Shown here: positions 28,728 through 37,735 of the stretch, one piece after another
Numbering within the stretch: position 1 is the stretch's first letter
Layout of the letters: each line of letters opens with the position of its first letter
Origin: Ostreiculturibacter nitratireducens
Lineage (GTDB): Bacteria; Pseudomonadota; Alphaproteobacteria; Rhodobacterales; Rhodobacteraceae
NCBI RefSeq assembly: GCF_032670585.1
Contig: NZ_JAVQHL010000003.1
Coordinates: forward strand, 1 to 64,000
DNA: 64,000 nt
Direction: 5' to 3'
Translations under genes and position numbers: made by a program
The notes under the pieces: model-generated
What the model was told of the DNA's origin: nothing
Database searches by the model: none
Seen by the model: the letters and a program-made list of their open reading frames with translations, nothing else

Positions 28728-29534
28728 ATGGCGGTCGCTAGGACTGTTCGGCAGGCAAAGCTCGGGAAGCACGCTCTGCGTCTTGCCGAGAAAGATGGGA
28801 AATTCTATGGCCTTTCTGACGGTAAGATTTGTGCGGAGGGCGATGATCCCGATCGCGTGTGGCAACAACTACACGATGAGGCAGGTAAGTCTGATCCGCG
28901 GTATTTCGGGTATGCAGGAGCCAAGAGCCGCTTTCTGAAGTTCTTTCCCAATGGCTTTCACTCAGACGGATACGCAAGTCAGGAGCGCGATTACAAGGTC
29001 GCTGCTAAGCGAAAGTTGGACGAGGCTGCGCCGCTCGAAAAGGCATTGATCGGCTCAGGTTATGGGGAGGCGGTTCTCTCTGTCTATCGAGCCACCAACA
29101 TGCTCTCACCATTTGAGAAGACCAGGCTGCAGGATGCTCTCCGAGGGCCTGATGCCGACAAGATAGTCCAGTCGATAGCTGGATTCACCAAGGACGCAAA
29201 CAAGAACACGCTTGCTCGCCTTGAGGCAGCGCTCAAGCCATATGACTCGGCGAAATGGACAGTTGCGACCTATCTTCCCTACCTTTGGCAACCTGAGCGG
29301 CACATGTTCTTGAAGCCCGAGGTGTCCAAAGACTACGCCGCCCGGGTCGGACATCCGTTCGCGTCAATTTACGAGGCTGGGCTCAAGTTTGAAGTGTATT
29401 CAAGCCTCCTCGACCTCGTCGATAGAACAAGCGAAGTCCTGAGTGAGTTGCGGCCTAGAGACAGGATCGACATCCAAAGCTTCATATGGGTCGTGGGCGC
29501 ATACCTGGAGAACCGCGACGACGTTTATAATTGA
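28728..29534 (+). CDS. Unknown 268-aa cargo gene inside the tail operon
   Basis: A + strand gene between two - strand morphogenesis genes. The ATG at 28728 is preceded by GGAG. It overlaps the convergent DUF6441 gene by about ten bases at its 3' end. Product begins MAVARTVRQAKLGKHALRLA and is soluble, charged and mostly helical (KALIGSGYGEAVLSVYRATN; LKFEVYSSLLDLVDRTSEVL). I recognise no family. The base composition is clearly less GC-rich than the tail genes, pointing to recent acquisition. Its orientation means it can be expressed in the lysogen without the late operon, as for morons that provide superinfection exclusion. Function is unknown; defence is a guess from context. Confidence 0.8.
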   Translation: MAVARTVRQAKLGKHALRLAEKDGKFYGLSDGKICAEGDDPDRVWQQLHDEAGKSDPRYFGYAGAKSRFLKFFPNGFHSDGYASQERDYKVAAKRKLDEAAPLEKALIGSGYGEAVLSVYRATNMLSPFEKTRLQDALRGPDADKIVQSIAGFTKDANKNTLARLEAALKPYDSAKWTVATYLPYLWQPERHMFLKPEVSKDYAARVGHPFASIYEAGLKFEVYSSLLDLVDRTSEVLSELRPRDRIDIQSFIWVVGAYLENRDDVYN

Positions 29535-30148
29535 ACCCAGTTCGCGACGATCAGCCCCGGCACGCGGTCCAACGCCCGTTCTGCATCCCGCGCCAGGTCC
29601 AGCCGCTTCGGCAGTTTGACCTGCGGAACCAGCAGGAAGATCGGCGCGGTGACCTTGCCGCGCCCGGTCTTCGAGCGCGACACCACCGCCTGGCCCTTCG
29701 TGTTCAGCCGTCCCTCTGCCACCAGCAGGCTGGGTCCCGTCCGGCGATAGACGAAGCGCAGGCGCAGACCGCGTCGCCGTTCCCATTCACCGGGGGTGAT
29801 CCTGCCGCCGCGCAGGGACTTGCCCGCCGCGGGCAGCGGGATCGCCAGCCAGAACCCGTTCTTTGAGCGGATCAGCGGGCCGGTGTCGTGCGCGCCGATG
29901 ATGACCGGGGCCTTGGACCAGACCAGTGCCGCGGCGTCGAGGCTTTCGCCCGACCTCGGGAAGTTCTGGCTCCGGATCGAATTGGCGAGCCGTGTGCCGA
30001 GCCCCGCGCCGGTGATCTGCAATCGCCAAGCCGACTTCAAGCCGGTACCGGCCTCGCGCATCGCGGCGGTCACAGCGCGTTCGCCCGCCGTGACCTCGGC
30101 CGCCATCATCGCGACGATGTCGGGATCGATGTCGAGCTTCAGTTTCAC
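29525..30148 (-). CDS. DUF6441-like minor head-tail protein
   Basis: A 207-aa protein starting at a GTG (30148) after GAGG and overlapping the upstream stop. Segments such as LKSAWRLQITGAGLGTRLAN and the C-terminal APIFLLVPQVKLPKRLDL are typical of the DUF6441 proteins found between head-tail connector and tail genes. It likely acts in neck assembly (tail-completion-like, gpZ/HK97 gp10-like position). Confidence 0.7.
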   Translation of the reverse strand: MKLKLDIDPDIVAMMAAEVTAGERAVTAAMREAGTGLKSAWRLQITGAGLGTRLANSIRSQNFPRSGESLDAAALVWSKAPVIIGAHDTGPLIRSKNGFWLAIPLPAAGKSLRGGRITPGEWERRRGLRLRFVYRRTGPSLLVAEGRLNTKGQAVVSRSKTGRGKVTAPIFLLVPQVKLPKRLDLARDAERALDRVPGLIVANWVQL

Positions 30149-30456
30149 ACAGGCCTCAGATCCACGGTCCAAACGAGCCGCTCGCGGTCGCGGACAGGCT
30201 CGCCCTGGATGAGGAAGGCATCCCCGTCGATCTCGATGCGGTCGCCGGGACGCGGGTTCGCCACCTCTGTTACGCGCAGGTCGATCCGGGTTGTTTCCGA
30301 CCAGAGCCGGGCATCGCCGAAGTCGGTAACCGCGTCCGCATGCCGGACAACGGCACGCACAAGCATGGGCGCGCCGCCGTCGGCGATATAGACCGCGTCC
30401 CGGCCGACGTTCGGATCGGCGAAGAGCGCGCCCACGGCGGCGGCGAAGGCGCTCAT
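30145..30456 (-). CDS. Head-tail connector protein (gpFII-like)
   Basis: A 103-aa protein starting MSAFAAAVGALFADPNVGRD and containing NPRPGDRIEIDGDAFLIQGE, a small beta-barrel pattern matching lambda FII-type head-tail attachment proteins. It begins at an overlap with the DUF2190 stop. Order (capsid, cement, connector, neck) supports the call. Confidence 0.7.
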   Translation of the reverse strand: MSAFAAAVGALFADPNVGRDAVYIADGGAPMLVRAVVRHADAVTDFGDARLWSETTRIDLRVTEVANPRPGDRIEIDGDAFLIQGEPVRDRERLVWTVDLRPV

Positions 30457-30791
30457 CAGAAGGTTGCGTTCAGGCGGACCCGGCCGATGGTGTCGCCCGC
30501 GCCGCTGGCCACGGCCTCGGTTGCCACACCGATGAGGGTGTTGTCGGTGGCGACCGTGGTGCAGCGCTTGTTGGTGTCGTCCCAATAGACCTTCGCGCCG
30601 ACGGTCCAGGCCTGTGAGCCGACCTTGGTGATGTCGAACACGCCGAGGAGCGCGGTCTCGACGGGCTCGCCGACTGCGGCATCCCCGGCGGCAATGCCGA
30701 AGATAGAGCCGACGAGCAGGCCATCGCCGGAGGCGACGGCATAGGGCGCGGTCAGGGTGATTGTGTTGCCGGGCTGGACGTAGGTTTTCAT
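30456..30791 (-). CDS. DUF2190 capsid cement/decoration protein
   Basis: A 111-aa protein beginning MKTYVQPGNTITLTAPYAVA, followed by SGDGLLVGSIFGIAAGDA. This is the DUF2190 family, whose members decorate capsids of lambda-like and Mu-like phages. It lies directly downstream of the capsid fusion gene with a GGATCCCC-type ribosome-binding context. Confidence 0.85.
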   Translation of the reverse strand: MKTYVQPGNTITLTAPYAVASGDGLLVGSIFGIAAGDAAVGEPVETALLGVFDITKVGSQAWTVGAKVYWDDTNKRCTTVATDNTLIGVATEAVASGAGDTIGRVRLNATF

Positions 30792-30868
30792 GATGGGGAT
30801 CCTCGTGGAAAGACGAAGGACGGCCCATGAGGACCGCCCGAGTGTCAGGCTTCAGCTTGGGGTGCAGG

Positions 30869-32935
30869 TTACGCGCCCGGGTTCTTGTAGAGACCGCGCC
30901 AGTCGATGGCCTTGGCGCCGAAGTCGAGGCGGCACTTGATCTCGACGCCGTCGACGTCGAAGCCGTTGCGCGTCTCGATGTAGGCGCCCTGCTGGCCCTC
31001 GAGATAGGCGTACTCGATGGTGTCGATCTGGTTCGGACTGGCCGCCAGATACCAGGCGGTCTCGCTGGCGGCGTCGAGGCGCGGCTCGCTGATCGGCGCC
31101 AGCGTGCGGATAGACTGCGGCACGACGCTGGACGTCGCGGCGGGCACCAGGTTCTGGGCGACCAGCTGCTCGGCCTTCAGTTCGAGCGAGGCGGGAACGA
31201 TCAGGAAGGCGGGCCGGACGTTCAGCACCGTCTTCTTGTCGAGACCGGTCTGCTTGGCCATCGCAGCCCGCGCAGCGCCCACGCTGCTCACGTCGAGCGC
31301 CGCGCCGGTGCCCGCGAGGTTCTTGTGCGTGGTGTGGAACAGCGCGTTGCCGTCGGCCATGGCCGGGTTGGCGGTGATGATGCCCCAGACCACATCACTC
31401 TCCAGCTGGGCGATGGAGTTGCCGTACATCGCCGGGATCCGGGTGAAGGCATCCAGATCGTCGTTGATCAGTGTCTGGCGGGTGATCGCGACCACCCGGC
31501 CATAGGTCTTGACCTTGTAGCTCTCCTTGCTCTCGCCCAGCGTGCCGCGCTTGAACTCGCCGCTCTCGTCCACTTCCAGAAGCTGCGGCGCTTCGCCGAG
31601 CTGCACCCGGTGCATCGCCTTGAAGTCGGTGGCGAGCACCTGGCGGCAGAACAGCATGAAGGTGCGGGGATAGGCCTCGTAGGCCTGGCGCAGGGTCTTG
31701 TTGGTGACGGCCGACAGGATCTCGGGGAAGTCCGAGGTCGAGTGCAGCGCGCGCGTCGCCACCTCGTCACGCGACAGGCCACGGGTGTTGACCCCGGCAT
31801 TGCCGAGGCTTTCGCGGGCGAGCTCCAGCAGGGTCATGCCGCGATACTGGCGCGCCGCGTCTTCCAGCTGGAACAGCGTCGGGCTGTAGCGGTGCAGCAG
31901 TGCATTCGCCACCGCATCGCGGCGGGTGATGCGCTCGTCCCGGCCGCCCAGCGGGACGGAGACATGGGGGAAGGTCCGGGTCTCGTCCGACTTGGCAGCG
32001 ACCTGGTCGAGGATCAGGCGGCGGGACTCGTCGACGCTGACGCCGCGCTTGACCAGATCCTCGGCGAAGCCGCGATCGAGGTTCAGCCGCCCTGCCAGAT
32101 CGTAGATGGTGGAGACGCGGTCGCGCTCGGCCTCGCGTGCGCGGGTGGCGACCGCTTCGGTGTCGGGCGCCGCCGGGGCATCGGTATTCTGAAGCTTCGG
32201 CTGGGTGCGGGTTTCGACTGCGGCGACCTTCGGTTCGGGCGCAGCCGCTTTCGGCTCGGTCATGGGGGTGTCCTCGGTTTCGACCGGCTCGGTCGGCTGG
32301 GTGGTGGCGGGGGTTGCGGCCTCGCGCGCCGGGGCTTCGGTCTTGTCCGTCATCGGGATCGGTCCTTTCGTGGTGGAAGGGGCGTCCCGGCGGTGGAGGA
32401 CGCAGTCGTGAAGGGGATGCTGGGAGCGGAAGCCCGCGGCGGGATCGGCGCCGACCGCGACGGCGGAGACCTCGAAAGGGGTCCAGTCCACCGCGCGCCA
32501 AAGCTCGCGGGCGGCCTCCGGCTTCGAGACCTCGAAGCGGTGGACCTGGTAGCCGATCGAGACCGCCCGGATGTGCCCGGCCTGGATGTCGCGCCAGATC
32601 GGTTCGACATCGGCGCGCTCGCTGATACGCACCAGCGCGATGCCGCGCCCGTTCTCGATCCGCGCCGACCCCGGCACGACCGAGCCGATCACCGCGTCGA
32701 GCGTGTCGAGCTCGTGCACCTTCAGGAACGGCGCGCCCGCGTTCAGCCGGTCGAGCCGGACATGGGCGGGATCAAGGCTCAGTTCCTCGTCATAGGGCTC
32801 GCCGAAGAAGGTGGCGCGGCGGACGCGCGCGCCTGCCGACCAGACCACCTCGACGGTGCGGCTGTCGGCATCGGCCGTGTTCGGCGCAAGCTCCGCCGAC
32901 CGGCGCATGGCCGGCATTTCGATCATCGTGTCCAT
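30869..32935 (-). CDS. Prohead protease-major capsid fusion protein
   Basis: A 688-aa two-part protein. Residues ~1-175 form a prohead protease (AHIRAVSIGYQVHRF; FEVSAVAVGADPAAGF). Residues ~195-265 are an Ala/Pro/Thr/Glu-rich linker. From ~300 it is an HK97/Mu-type major capsid subunit (ITRQTLINDDLDAFTRIPAM; TAWYLAASPNQIDTIEYAYL). Such fusions are known in alphaproteobacterial prophages; the protease matures the shell and the linker may serve as scaffold. An internal ATG at 32353 (residue 195), nine bases after AAAGGA, could produce separate linker-capsid protein. Confidence 0.88.
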   Translation of the reverse strand: MDTMIEMPAMRRSAELAPNTADADSRTVEVVWSAGARVRRATFFGEPYDEELSLDPAHVRLDRLNAGAPFLKVHELDTLDAVIGSVVPGSARIENGRGIALVRISERADVEPIWRDIQAGHIRAVSIGYQVHRFEVSKPEAARELWRAVDWTPFEVSAVAVGADPAAGFRSQHPLHDCVLHRRDAPSTTKGPIPMTDKTEAPAREAATPATTQPTEPVETEDTPMTEPKAAAPEPKVAAVETRTQPKLQNTDAPAAPDTEAVATRAREAERDRVSTIYDLAGRLNLDRGFAEDLVKRGVSVDESRRLILDQVAAKSDETRTFPHVSVPLGGRDERITRRDAVANALLHRYSPTLFQLEDAARQYRGMTLLELARESLGNAGVNTRGLSRDEVATRALHSTSDFPEILSAVTNKTLRQAYEAYPRTFMLFCRQVLATDFKAMHRVQLGEAPQLLEVDESGEFKRGTLGESKESYKVKTYGRVVAITRQTLINDDLDAFTRIPAMYGNSIAQLESDVVWGIITANPAMADGNALFHTTHKNLAGTGAALDVSSVGAARAAMAKQTGLDKKTVLNVRPAFLIVPASLELKAEQLVAQNLVPAATSSVVPQSIRTLAPISEPRLDAASETAWYLAASPNQIDTIEYAYLEGQQGAYIETRNGFDVDGVEIKCRLDFGAKAIDWRGLYKNPGA

Positions 32936-32940
32936 GAAGG

Positions 32941-34494
32941 TCAGTCCTGTTGGTCGGCCTGCGCCGTATCGGTTTCCGCGTCGGTGGAGGGGTCGTCGGC
33001 AGGTTCGTTAGCATCCGGATCGGTGGCTGGATCGCTGGTCTGCGCGCTGCCGGTCTTGGTCACGCGGCGCGGATCGCTGTCGAGCACCAGCCCCAGCGCG
33101 TCGAGCTTGGCGTTGGTGGCGGCGATCTCGGCCAGCACCGCATCGGGGTTGCGGCCCTGCCGGGCGATCACCTCGGCCAACGTCATGGTACCCGAGCGGA
33201 TCGACAGCAGGTTCGCCATCGCATCTTTCTGCGGATCGACCGCCTCGAACTTCGGCGGCGACCATTCGACCGGCACGATGGGCGACGGGATCTGCCCCGC
33301 CGCCCAAGCGGCCTCGGTGAACCACCGCCAAACCGGGGCGCATAACATCGGGATGAACAGTTGCCATTGGACGGCGTCGATCTGGCGACGGAATTCCACG
33401 AGCCCCGCCCGGATCGAGGAATAGTTGACCTGGCTGAGATCGCCGGTCAGCAGCTCGTAAGGCACCCGGAACCCGGCCGCGATTGTGTGCAGGCTCGCGC
33501 GCTTGTATTCGCCGTAACCACCGGTGGCCGACGGCTGGTTGAACCGGATGTCCTTGCCGCCGCGGGCATAGGCGATCAGCCCCGGCTCGAACTGCTCGAC
33601 CCGGTTGCCATCGGCATCGACCACCGAGGGCGCGATGCCCTGCTGCGCCTCGTCATCTCCGAAGACGATGGCGGTGACGCAGGCCTCAGTCTTCTTGCGG
33701 ACCAATTCCGCCACCTCGTAATCGTCGAGATCGCGCAAGCTGCGGATCACCGGCGCGCCCCAGGGGACGCCACGCGCCTGCGTGCGCTGCTTCTCGTAGA
33801 CATGGGCGATTTCGGTCGCGGGGACCGGGCGGCTCTGCAAGCCGTTCTGCAAGGCGCCATAGGCGTCGCCGGGATGTTCGGCGTGGAGCCAGTAGGCCCG
33901 TCGCTTGCCGACCGGGTCGAACTCGATCCCCTGCACAAGACGGCCCGCGCCAAGGGCGCCGGATTTCGTGGCGTCGAGGAAGTCGGCTTCCAGAACCTGC
34001 AATTGCAGCGGCACCGGAAGGCCATCGCTCGCCCGCCGCAAACGGCGGCGCACCAGAACCTCGCCCGCTTCGACCATCTCGCGGCAGATCAGCGTCTGCA
34101 GACCGTAGAAGTCGAGCTGGCCGTCGGCATCGCACTCCGCCGTCCAGCGCTCGAAGAGGGCGTCGACCTTCCGGTCGAGCGTGTCGTCGCCGCTGGCGGC
34201 GCGGGGCATGATGCCCGCGCCGATGATGTTGTTCACCAGCACCGCGACGGCCTTGGCCGCATGCGGGTTGTTCCGCACGAGATCTCGCATCCGGTCGCGC
34301 AGCAGCGCCCCGGCGACGCCGATCTCGGTGTCGGCCGAGGATCCCGGCGCGCGCCACCCTTCCGTCCGCCGCCCGCGCGCGGCCCCGTCATAGCCCCGCG
34401 TCAGGGTCTCGAAAGCCTGCCGCGCCATCACGCGGCGGGCCGCCATGCGCGGCGCCACCGTGGCGATGGCGTGATCAAACCAGTTCGCCGACAT
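32941..34494 (-). CDS. Lambda-family portal protein
   Basis: A ~517-aa portal: RNNPHAAKAVAVLVNNIIGA near residue 65, QVLEADFLDATKSGAL, and NYSSIRAGLVEFRRQIDAVQ near 380 are characteristic of the lambda gpB family. It forms the dodecameric DNA gate and docks terminase. The Asp/Thr/Ala-rich C-terminal tail (PATDPDANEPADDPSTDAE) is probably disordered. The ATG at 34494 overlaps the gpW-like stop; a GTG one codon upstream is possible. Confidence 0.9.
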   Translation of the reverse strand: MSANWFDHAIATVAPRMAARRVMARQAFETLTRGYDGAARGRRTEGWRAPGSSADTEIGVAGALLRDRMRDLVRNNPHAAKAVAVLVNNIIGAGIMPRAASGDDTLDRKVDALFERWTAECDADGQLDFYGLQTLICREMVEAGEVLVRRRLRRASDGLPVPLQLQVLEADFLDATKSGALGAGRLVQGIEFDPVGKRRAYWLHAEHPGDAYGALQNGLQSRPVPATEIAHVYEKQRTQARGVPWGAPVIRSLRDLDDYEVAELVRKKTEACVTAIVFGDDEAQQGIAPSVVDADGNRVEQFEPGLIAYARGGKDIRFNQPSATGGYGEYKRASLHTIAAGFRVPYELLTGDLSQVNYSSIRAGLVEFRRQIDAVQWQLFIPMLCAPVWRWFTEAAWAAGQIPSPIVPVEWSPPKFEAVDPQKDAMANLLSIRSGTMTLAEVIARQGRNPDAVLAEIAATNAKLDALGLVLDSDPRRVTKTGSAQTSDPATDPDANEPADDPSTDAETDTAQADQQD

Positions 34495-34703
34495 CACCGG
34501 TCCCCGCGCGAGAAGCCAGCGAGCCCGGCCACCGGCAGCGGTCGGGTGGTGCCCGCGATGGCGCGCTCGATGGTCCGGATACGGGCGAGCAGATCTTCCG
34601 CCGAGCCGTAGTCTACCGATTTGCCGTCATAGCTGACGCGGGTGGTGCCGCTGGCGTAGGCGCGGCGCAGCGCCGAGAGTTCGGTTTCCGTCCAGTCGGT
34701 CAT
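34494..34703 (-). CDS. gpW-like head-tail joining protein
   Basis: A 69-aa protein (MTDWTETELSALRRAYASGT, then YGSAEDLLARIRTIERAIA) matching the gpW family that plugs the portal after packaging. Start at 34703 with GGAGG in the end of the terminase gene; it lies two bases after the terminase stop. Confidence 0.85.
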   Translation of the reverse strand: MTDWTETELSALRRAYASGTTRVSYDGKSVDYGSAEDLLARIRTIERAIAGTTRPLPVAGLAGFSRGDR

Positions 34704-34705
34704 GT

Positions 34706-36712
34706 TCAGAACCATCCTCCGCGCCCCCCGAGCCAGTCGGAGCGGCGCTTGCCCTGCGGGGCCTGTCCCGGCCGGTTGATCTGCCCGGCGGGATCGCTGT
34801 CGGTGGAAGCCGCCCCGAGCTGATCCTCGAGGTCGCGCCATTTCGCCTCAGACCATCGGTCCGCGCCCGCGATCCAGGCGGCGGCGCGGGCATAGACCCG
34901 GCAGTCCAGCGCCTCGTTTCGCTCGCGCAGCTTCTGCCATTCCAGCCGGGCGAAGCCGCGCTTCGTGCGCACCGTCACCAGTTGCTCGGCGACGAACTGC
35001 TTCAGCCATTCGTTTTCGACCCAATGCGGCAGATGCACCGAGCCGGGCGGGAACGCCGCCCCGTCAGCCATCTCCTCATCGGTCGGGCGCGCCAGCCGCA
35101 GGAAGCGGTAGGTTTCGGCCTTGAAGGTCGATACCGCCACGGTCCAGAGCCGCGCCCCGCGCCGGAGGCGTTTGCCGCCCTCGGTTGCGTCGACGAAGGT
35201 CGGCCCCGACACCGGGCTCGAGCGGTTGAAGCCCTCGACGCCCTTCACCGGCGACACCTGCGCGAACCCCTGCGCCCGCGACCAGGCATAGACCGCCGGG
35301 GCCTCGTAGCCGGTGTCGATGGCGAGCCTTGCGATACGCAGATGCGCGCCGCGTTCATGCGGCCAGGACCGGTCGAGCAGCGCGGTCAGCTCCGACCATG
35401 CGTCGTGCCGATCCGGCCCGCCTTCGATCACGACGTGATCGACGAGCCAAGACTCAAGTCCGCGGCCCCAGGCCCAGACGTCGACCTCGATGCGGTCCTT
35501 CTGAACGTCGGCCCCGGCCGTCAGGAACAGCCCGCCCGCAGGCACCGTGCCGGATGTCCAGCGCTCTCGGCGGTCGTAGAGCCGCTGCCAGTCGGGCGCT
35601 TCGCCGGTTTCGACCCATGTCTCGCCGAGGATCGTGTTGCGGAACGCCTTGATCGCCTCGTCAGACCCCTGCGCCGCGTCCCATGCCCGCACGATCCGCT
35701 CCCAGCTCAACCAGCCGATCGGCGAGTAGAGCGCCGAGAGGTGATACCCGACCGTGGTCGGATCGGCGGCCGTGGCGGTCGCCCGCCATTCGCCACCCTC
35801 CAGCATGGCCGTCTTGTGGTGCTCCGCGATTGCCGCGTCGCAGCCCTCGCAGTGATATTCCGCCGTCTCCGGGCGGCCTTTCTGCCAGCGCAGGCGGTCG
35901 AACTTCAGCCATTGCATCGCGCCGCAATGCGGGCACGGCACGAAGAACCGGCGCTGGTCGCTCGCCTCGTATTCGCGCTCGATCCGGCTCAGGCCCCGGA
36001 TCGTCGGCGTCGAGACCAGGAACACCTTGCGCCGATGGGCGAAGGTCAGCGACCGCGCCTCGGCCAATGTCACCGGGTCGCCTTCCTCGTCAGCGGACGC
36101 TGGATAGGCGTCGACCTCGTCGAGGAAGATGTAGCGTGCCGGGGTCGAGCGTAGCCCCACCGCGGAGTTGGCACCCGTCATGATCAGGATGCCGCCCGCG
36201 AACTCCTTCGACAGCATGGTGTTGCCCGCATCGCGCGAGCGCGCGGGCTTCACCCGCTCCCGCAGTTCCGAGCTTTCGTCGATCAGTGGGTCGATCCGCT
36301 GGCGCGAGTTGCGCTTGGCCAGTTCCACCGTCGGCTGGACGGCCAGCATCGGCCCCGGCGCCTGGTGGATCGCGAACCCGATCCAGTTGTTACCGGCCTC
36401 TGTCGCGCCGACCTGCGCCGCCTTCATGAACACGATCCGCTGCGAGGGATCGCCGGGCGACAGCCGGTCCATGATCTCGCGCATATAGGGCGTGCGCACC
36501 GTGCGATATCGCCCCGGTTCGGCCGAGGCGCGGCCGGAGAGCATCCGGTGCCGGTCCGCCCATTCCGAAACGGTCAGGTCCGGGTCGGGCCGCAGCCCGT
36601 TGCCCCAGGCGCGCAGGATCTCTCCCGCGCCGTCGAAGTCCGTCAGGCCATCGCCGCTCTCACCGGAAGTCGGGCCGGACCTCGGCGAGTTCGTCGAGGT
36701 GGGCGCGTACAT
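34706..36712 (-). CDS. terL: Large terminase subunit (GpA family)
   Basis: A 668-aa packaging motor. Walker A region is FMKAAQVGATEAGNNW (~residue 95-110); Walker B is YIFLDEVDAYP (~193-203). A Cys cluster (PCPHCGAMQW ... YHCEGCD) binds zinc, as in lambda gpA. The nuclease domain follows (LFLTAGADVQKDRIEVDVWA with the first Asp; LAIDTGYEAPAVY). It cuts concatemers and drives DNA through the portal. GpA-type enzymes make cohesive ends, so this phage probably packages by a cos mechanism. Confidence 0.93.
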   Translation of the reverse strand: MYAPTSTNSPRSGPTSGESGDGLTDFDGAGEILRAWGNGLRPDPDLTVSEWADRHRMLSGRASAEPGRYRTVRTPYMREIMDRLSPGDPSQRIVFMKAAQVGATEAGNNWIGFAIHQAPGPMLAVQPTVELAKRNSRQRIDPLIDESSELRERVKPARSRDAGNTMLSKEFAGGILIMTGANSAVGLRSTPARYIFLDEVDAYPASADEEGDPVTLAEARSLTFAHRRKVFLVSTPTIRGLSRIEREYEASDQRRFFVPCPHCGAMQWLKFDRLRWQKGRPETAEYHCEGCDAAIAEHHKTAMLEGGEWRATATAADPTTVGYHLSALYSPIGWLSWERIVRAWDAAQGSDEAIKAFRNTILGETWVETGEAPDWQRLYDRRERWTSGTVPAGGLFLTAGADVQKDRIEVDVWAWGRGLESWLVDHVVIEGGPDRHDAWSELTALLDRSWPHERGAHLRIARLAIDTGYEAPAVYAWSRAQGFAQVSPVKGVEGFNRSSPVSGPTFVDATEGGKRLRRGARLWTVAVSTFKAETYRFLRLARPTDEEMADGAAFPPGSVHLPHWVENEWLKQFVAEQLVTVRTKRGFARLEWQKLRERNEALDCRVYARAAAWIAGADRWSEAKWRDLEDQLGAASTDSDPAGQINRPGQAPQGKRRSDWLGGRGGWF

Positions 36713-37256
36713 GTTTCTCCAGGACCTTCTGCATCGCGGCTGGCTCCACGGCGATCTGCTGGCCCGTCGCGTCGCTGGACGAGGCCGAGAGCTCTGCCGC
36801 CATCAGCGCCGCCGCACGCGCGGGCCAGGTCACCCATGCGTCCCGTTCCTCCCGCGCCAGCCGAAAAACCAGCGCCAGCGCGCGCGCCCGCTCGATCAAC
36901 TCCCCCTTCAGCTTCTGGAGCCGGATGCGCCGCTCCTGCGCCTTCAGCACCTCATTCGCCGTCTTGGCCTGCAGAAACGTCGTGCCGCCGCCAACCGCCG
37001 GGACCGCCAGCCCCTGCTCGCGCAGCGTGTCGCCGACAGCGGCCACTGCGGCCTCGGGAACGGGCTTCAGCTTCGGCGCTGGCGGCTTGCGGGTCTTGGA
37101 GGGGTCGGTCGTCTCGGCACGCCTGGCGTCGCTGGCGGCCACGTTGATGCTGCCGTCGGGATAAAGGACCAGCCGTTCGGCCGTCTTCGCCTTCTGGATT
37201 GCGCCCCGCGACAGCCCGACATGGGCGGCGTACTGGCGCTCGCTCATGCCCTGCAT
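36660..37256 (-). CDS. Small terminase subunit-like protein
   Basis: A 198-aa protein with an N-terminal helix-turn-helix (MSERQYAAHVGLSRGAIQKA), a flexible Pro/Lys linker, and a helical C-terminal part (AQERRIRLQKLKGELIERAR) that would oligomerise. Layout and position overlapping the large terminase fit the Nu1-like DNA-recognition subunit that selects the packaging site. Confidence 0.8.
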   Translation of the reverse strand: MQGMSERQYAAHVGLSRGAIQKAKTAERLVLYPDGSINVAASDARRAETTDPSKTRKPPAPKLKPVPEAAVAAVGDTLREQGLAVPAVGGGTTFLQAKTANEVLKAQERRIRLQKLKGELIERARALALVFRLAREERDAWVTWPARAAALMAAELSASSSDATGQQIAVEPAAMQKVLEKHVRAHLDELAEVRPDFR

Positions 37257-37367
37257 CGACAGCTCCGATTATCGTTCAAGATCATGTGCTTATCGAGTTG
37301 ATAAGCCTCCGAGACAGAGCGAACGTCCATCCCACAAGGACGATGCAACTCACCCGGAGCCACCACG

Positions 37368-37640
37368 ATGACCAGCCGACTGAACCCGATCACCACCCCG
37401 CGCCACGAACTCCGCGCCGAGAAGGCCCGGCGGAACAAGGAAGCAGCACTCGCTGCCTTCATCGGCAAGAAAGCCGAGATAGACGAGATGCTCGCCCGCC
37501 TGCAGGCACTCAGCGACGACCATTTCAACTGCGCCCCCGACGAGGCGGGCTGGGCGATGGTCGGCACCCTCGAGCACTACGCCAGCCTCCTGAAGCGCAT
37601 CACCGACAGCGCCTTCGGCGAGGGCGAACACGCCCGCTGA
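37368..37640 (+). CDS. Unknown 90-aa protein, divergent from terminase
   Basis: A 90-aa charged, helical protein (RAEKARRNKEAALAAFIGKK at the N-terminal side; EHYASLLKRITDSAFGEGEH at the end). ATG at 37368 with GGAG eight bases upstream. It runs opposite to the late genes and together with the DUF3489 gene forms a small + strand pair. No known domain. Amphipathic helices suggest a regulatory or structural partner. Confidence 0.7.
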   Translation: MTSRLNPITTPRHELRAEKARRNKEAALAAFIGKKAEIDEMLARLQALSDDHFNCAPDEAGWAMVGTLEHYASLLKRITDSAFGEGEHAR

Positions 37641-37735
37641 TCTCCGGCCCAGCCAGAACTCCTGCCGCGCGCCCTGCGCGGCTCGGGGTCGTAGAAGGCG
37701 CCGCATGACGCGGGCCCGAATACGGAGACGACCCC

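Noticed and set aside
30827..33424. Long + strand open frame opposite the capsid fusion and portal genes
   Set aside because: Low-complexity shadow of clearly identified - strand structural genes.
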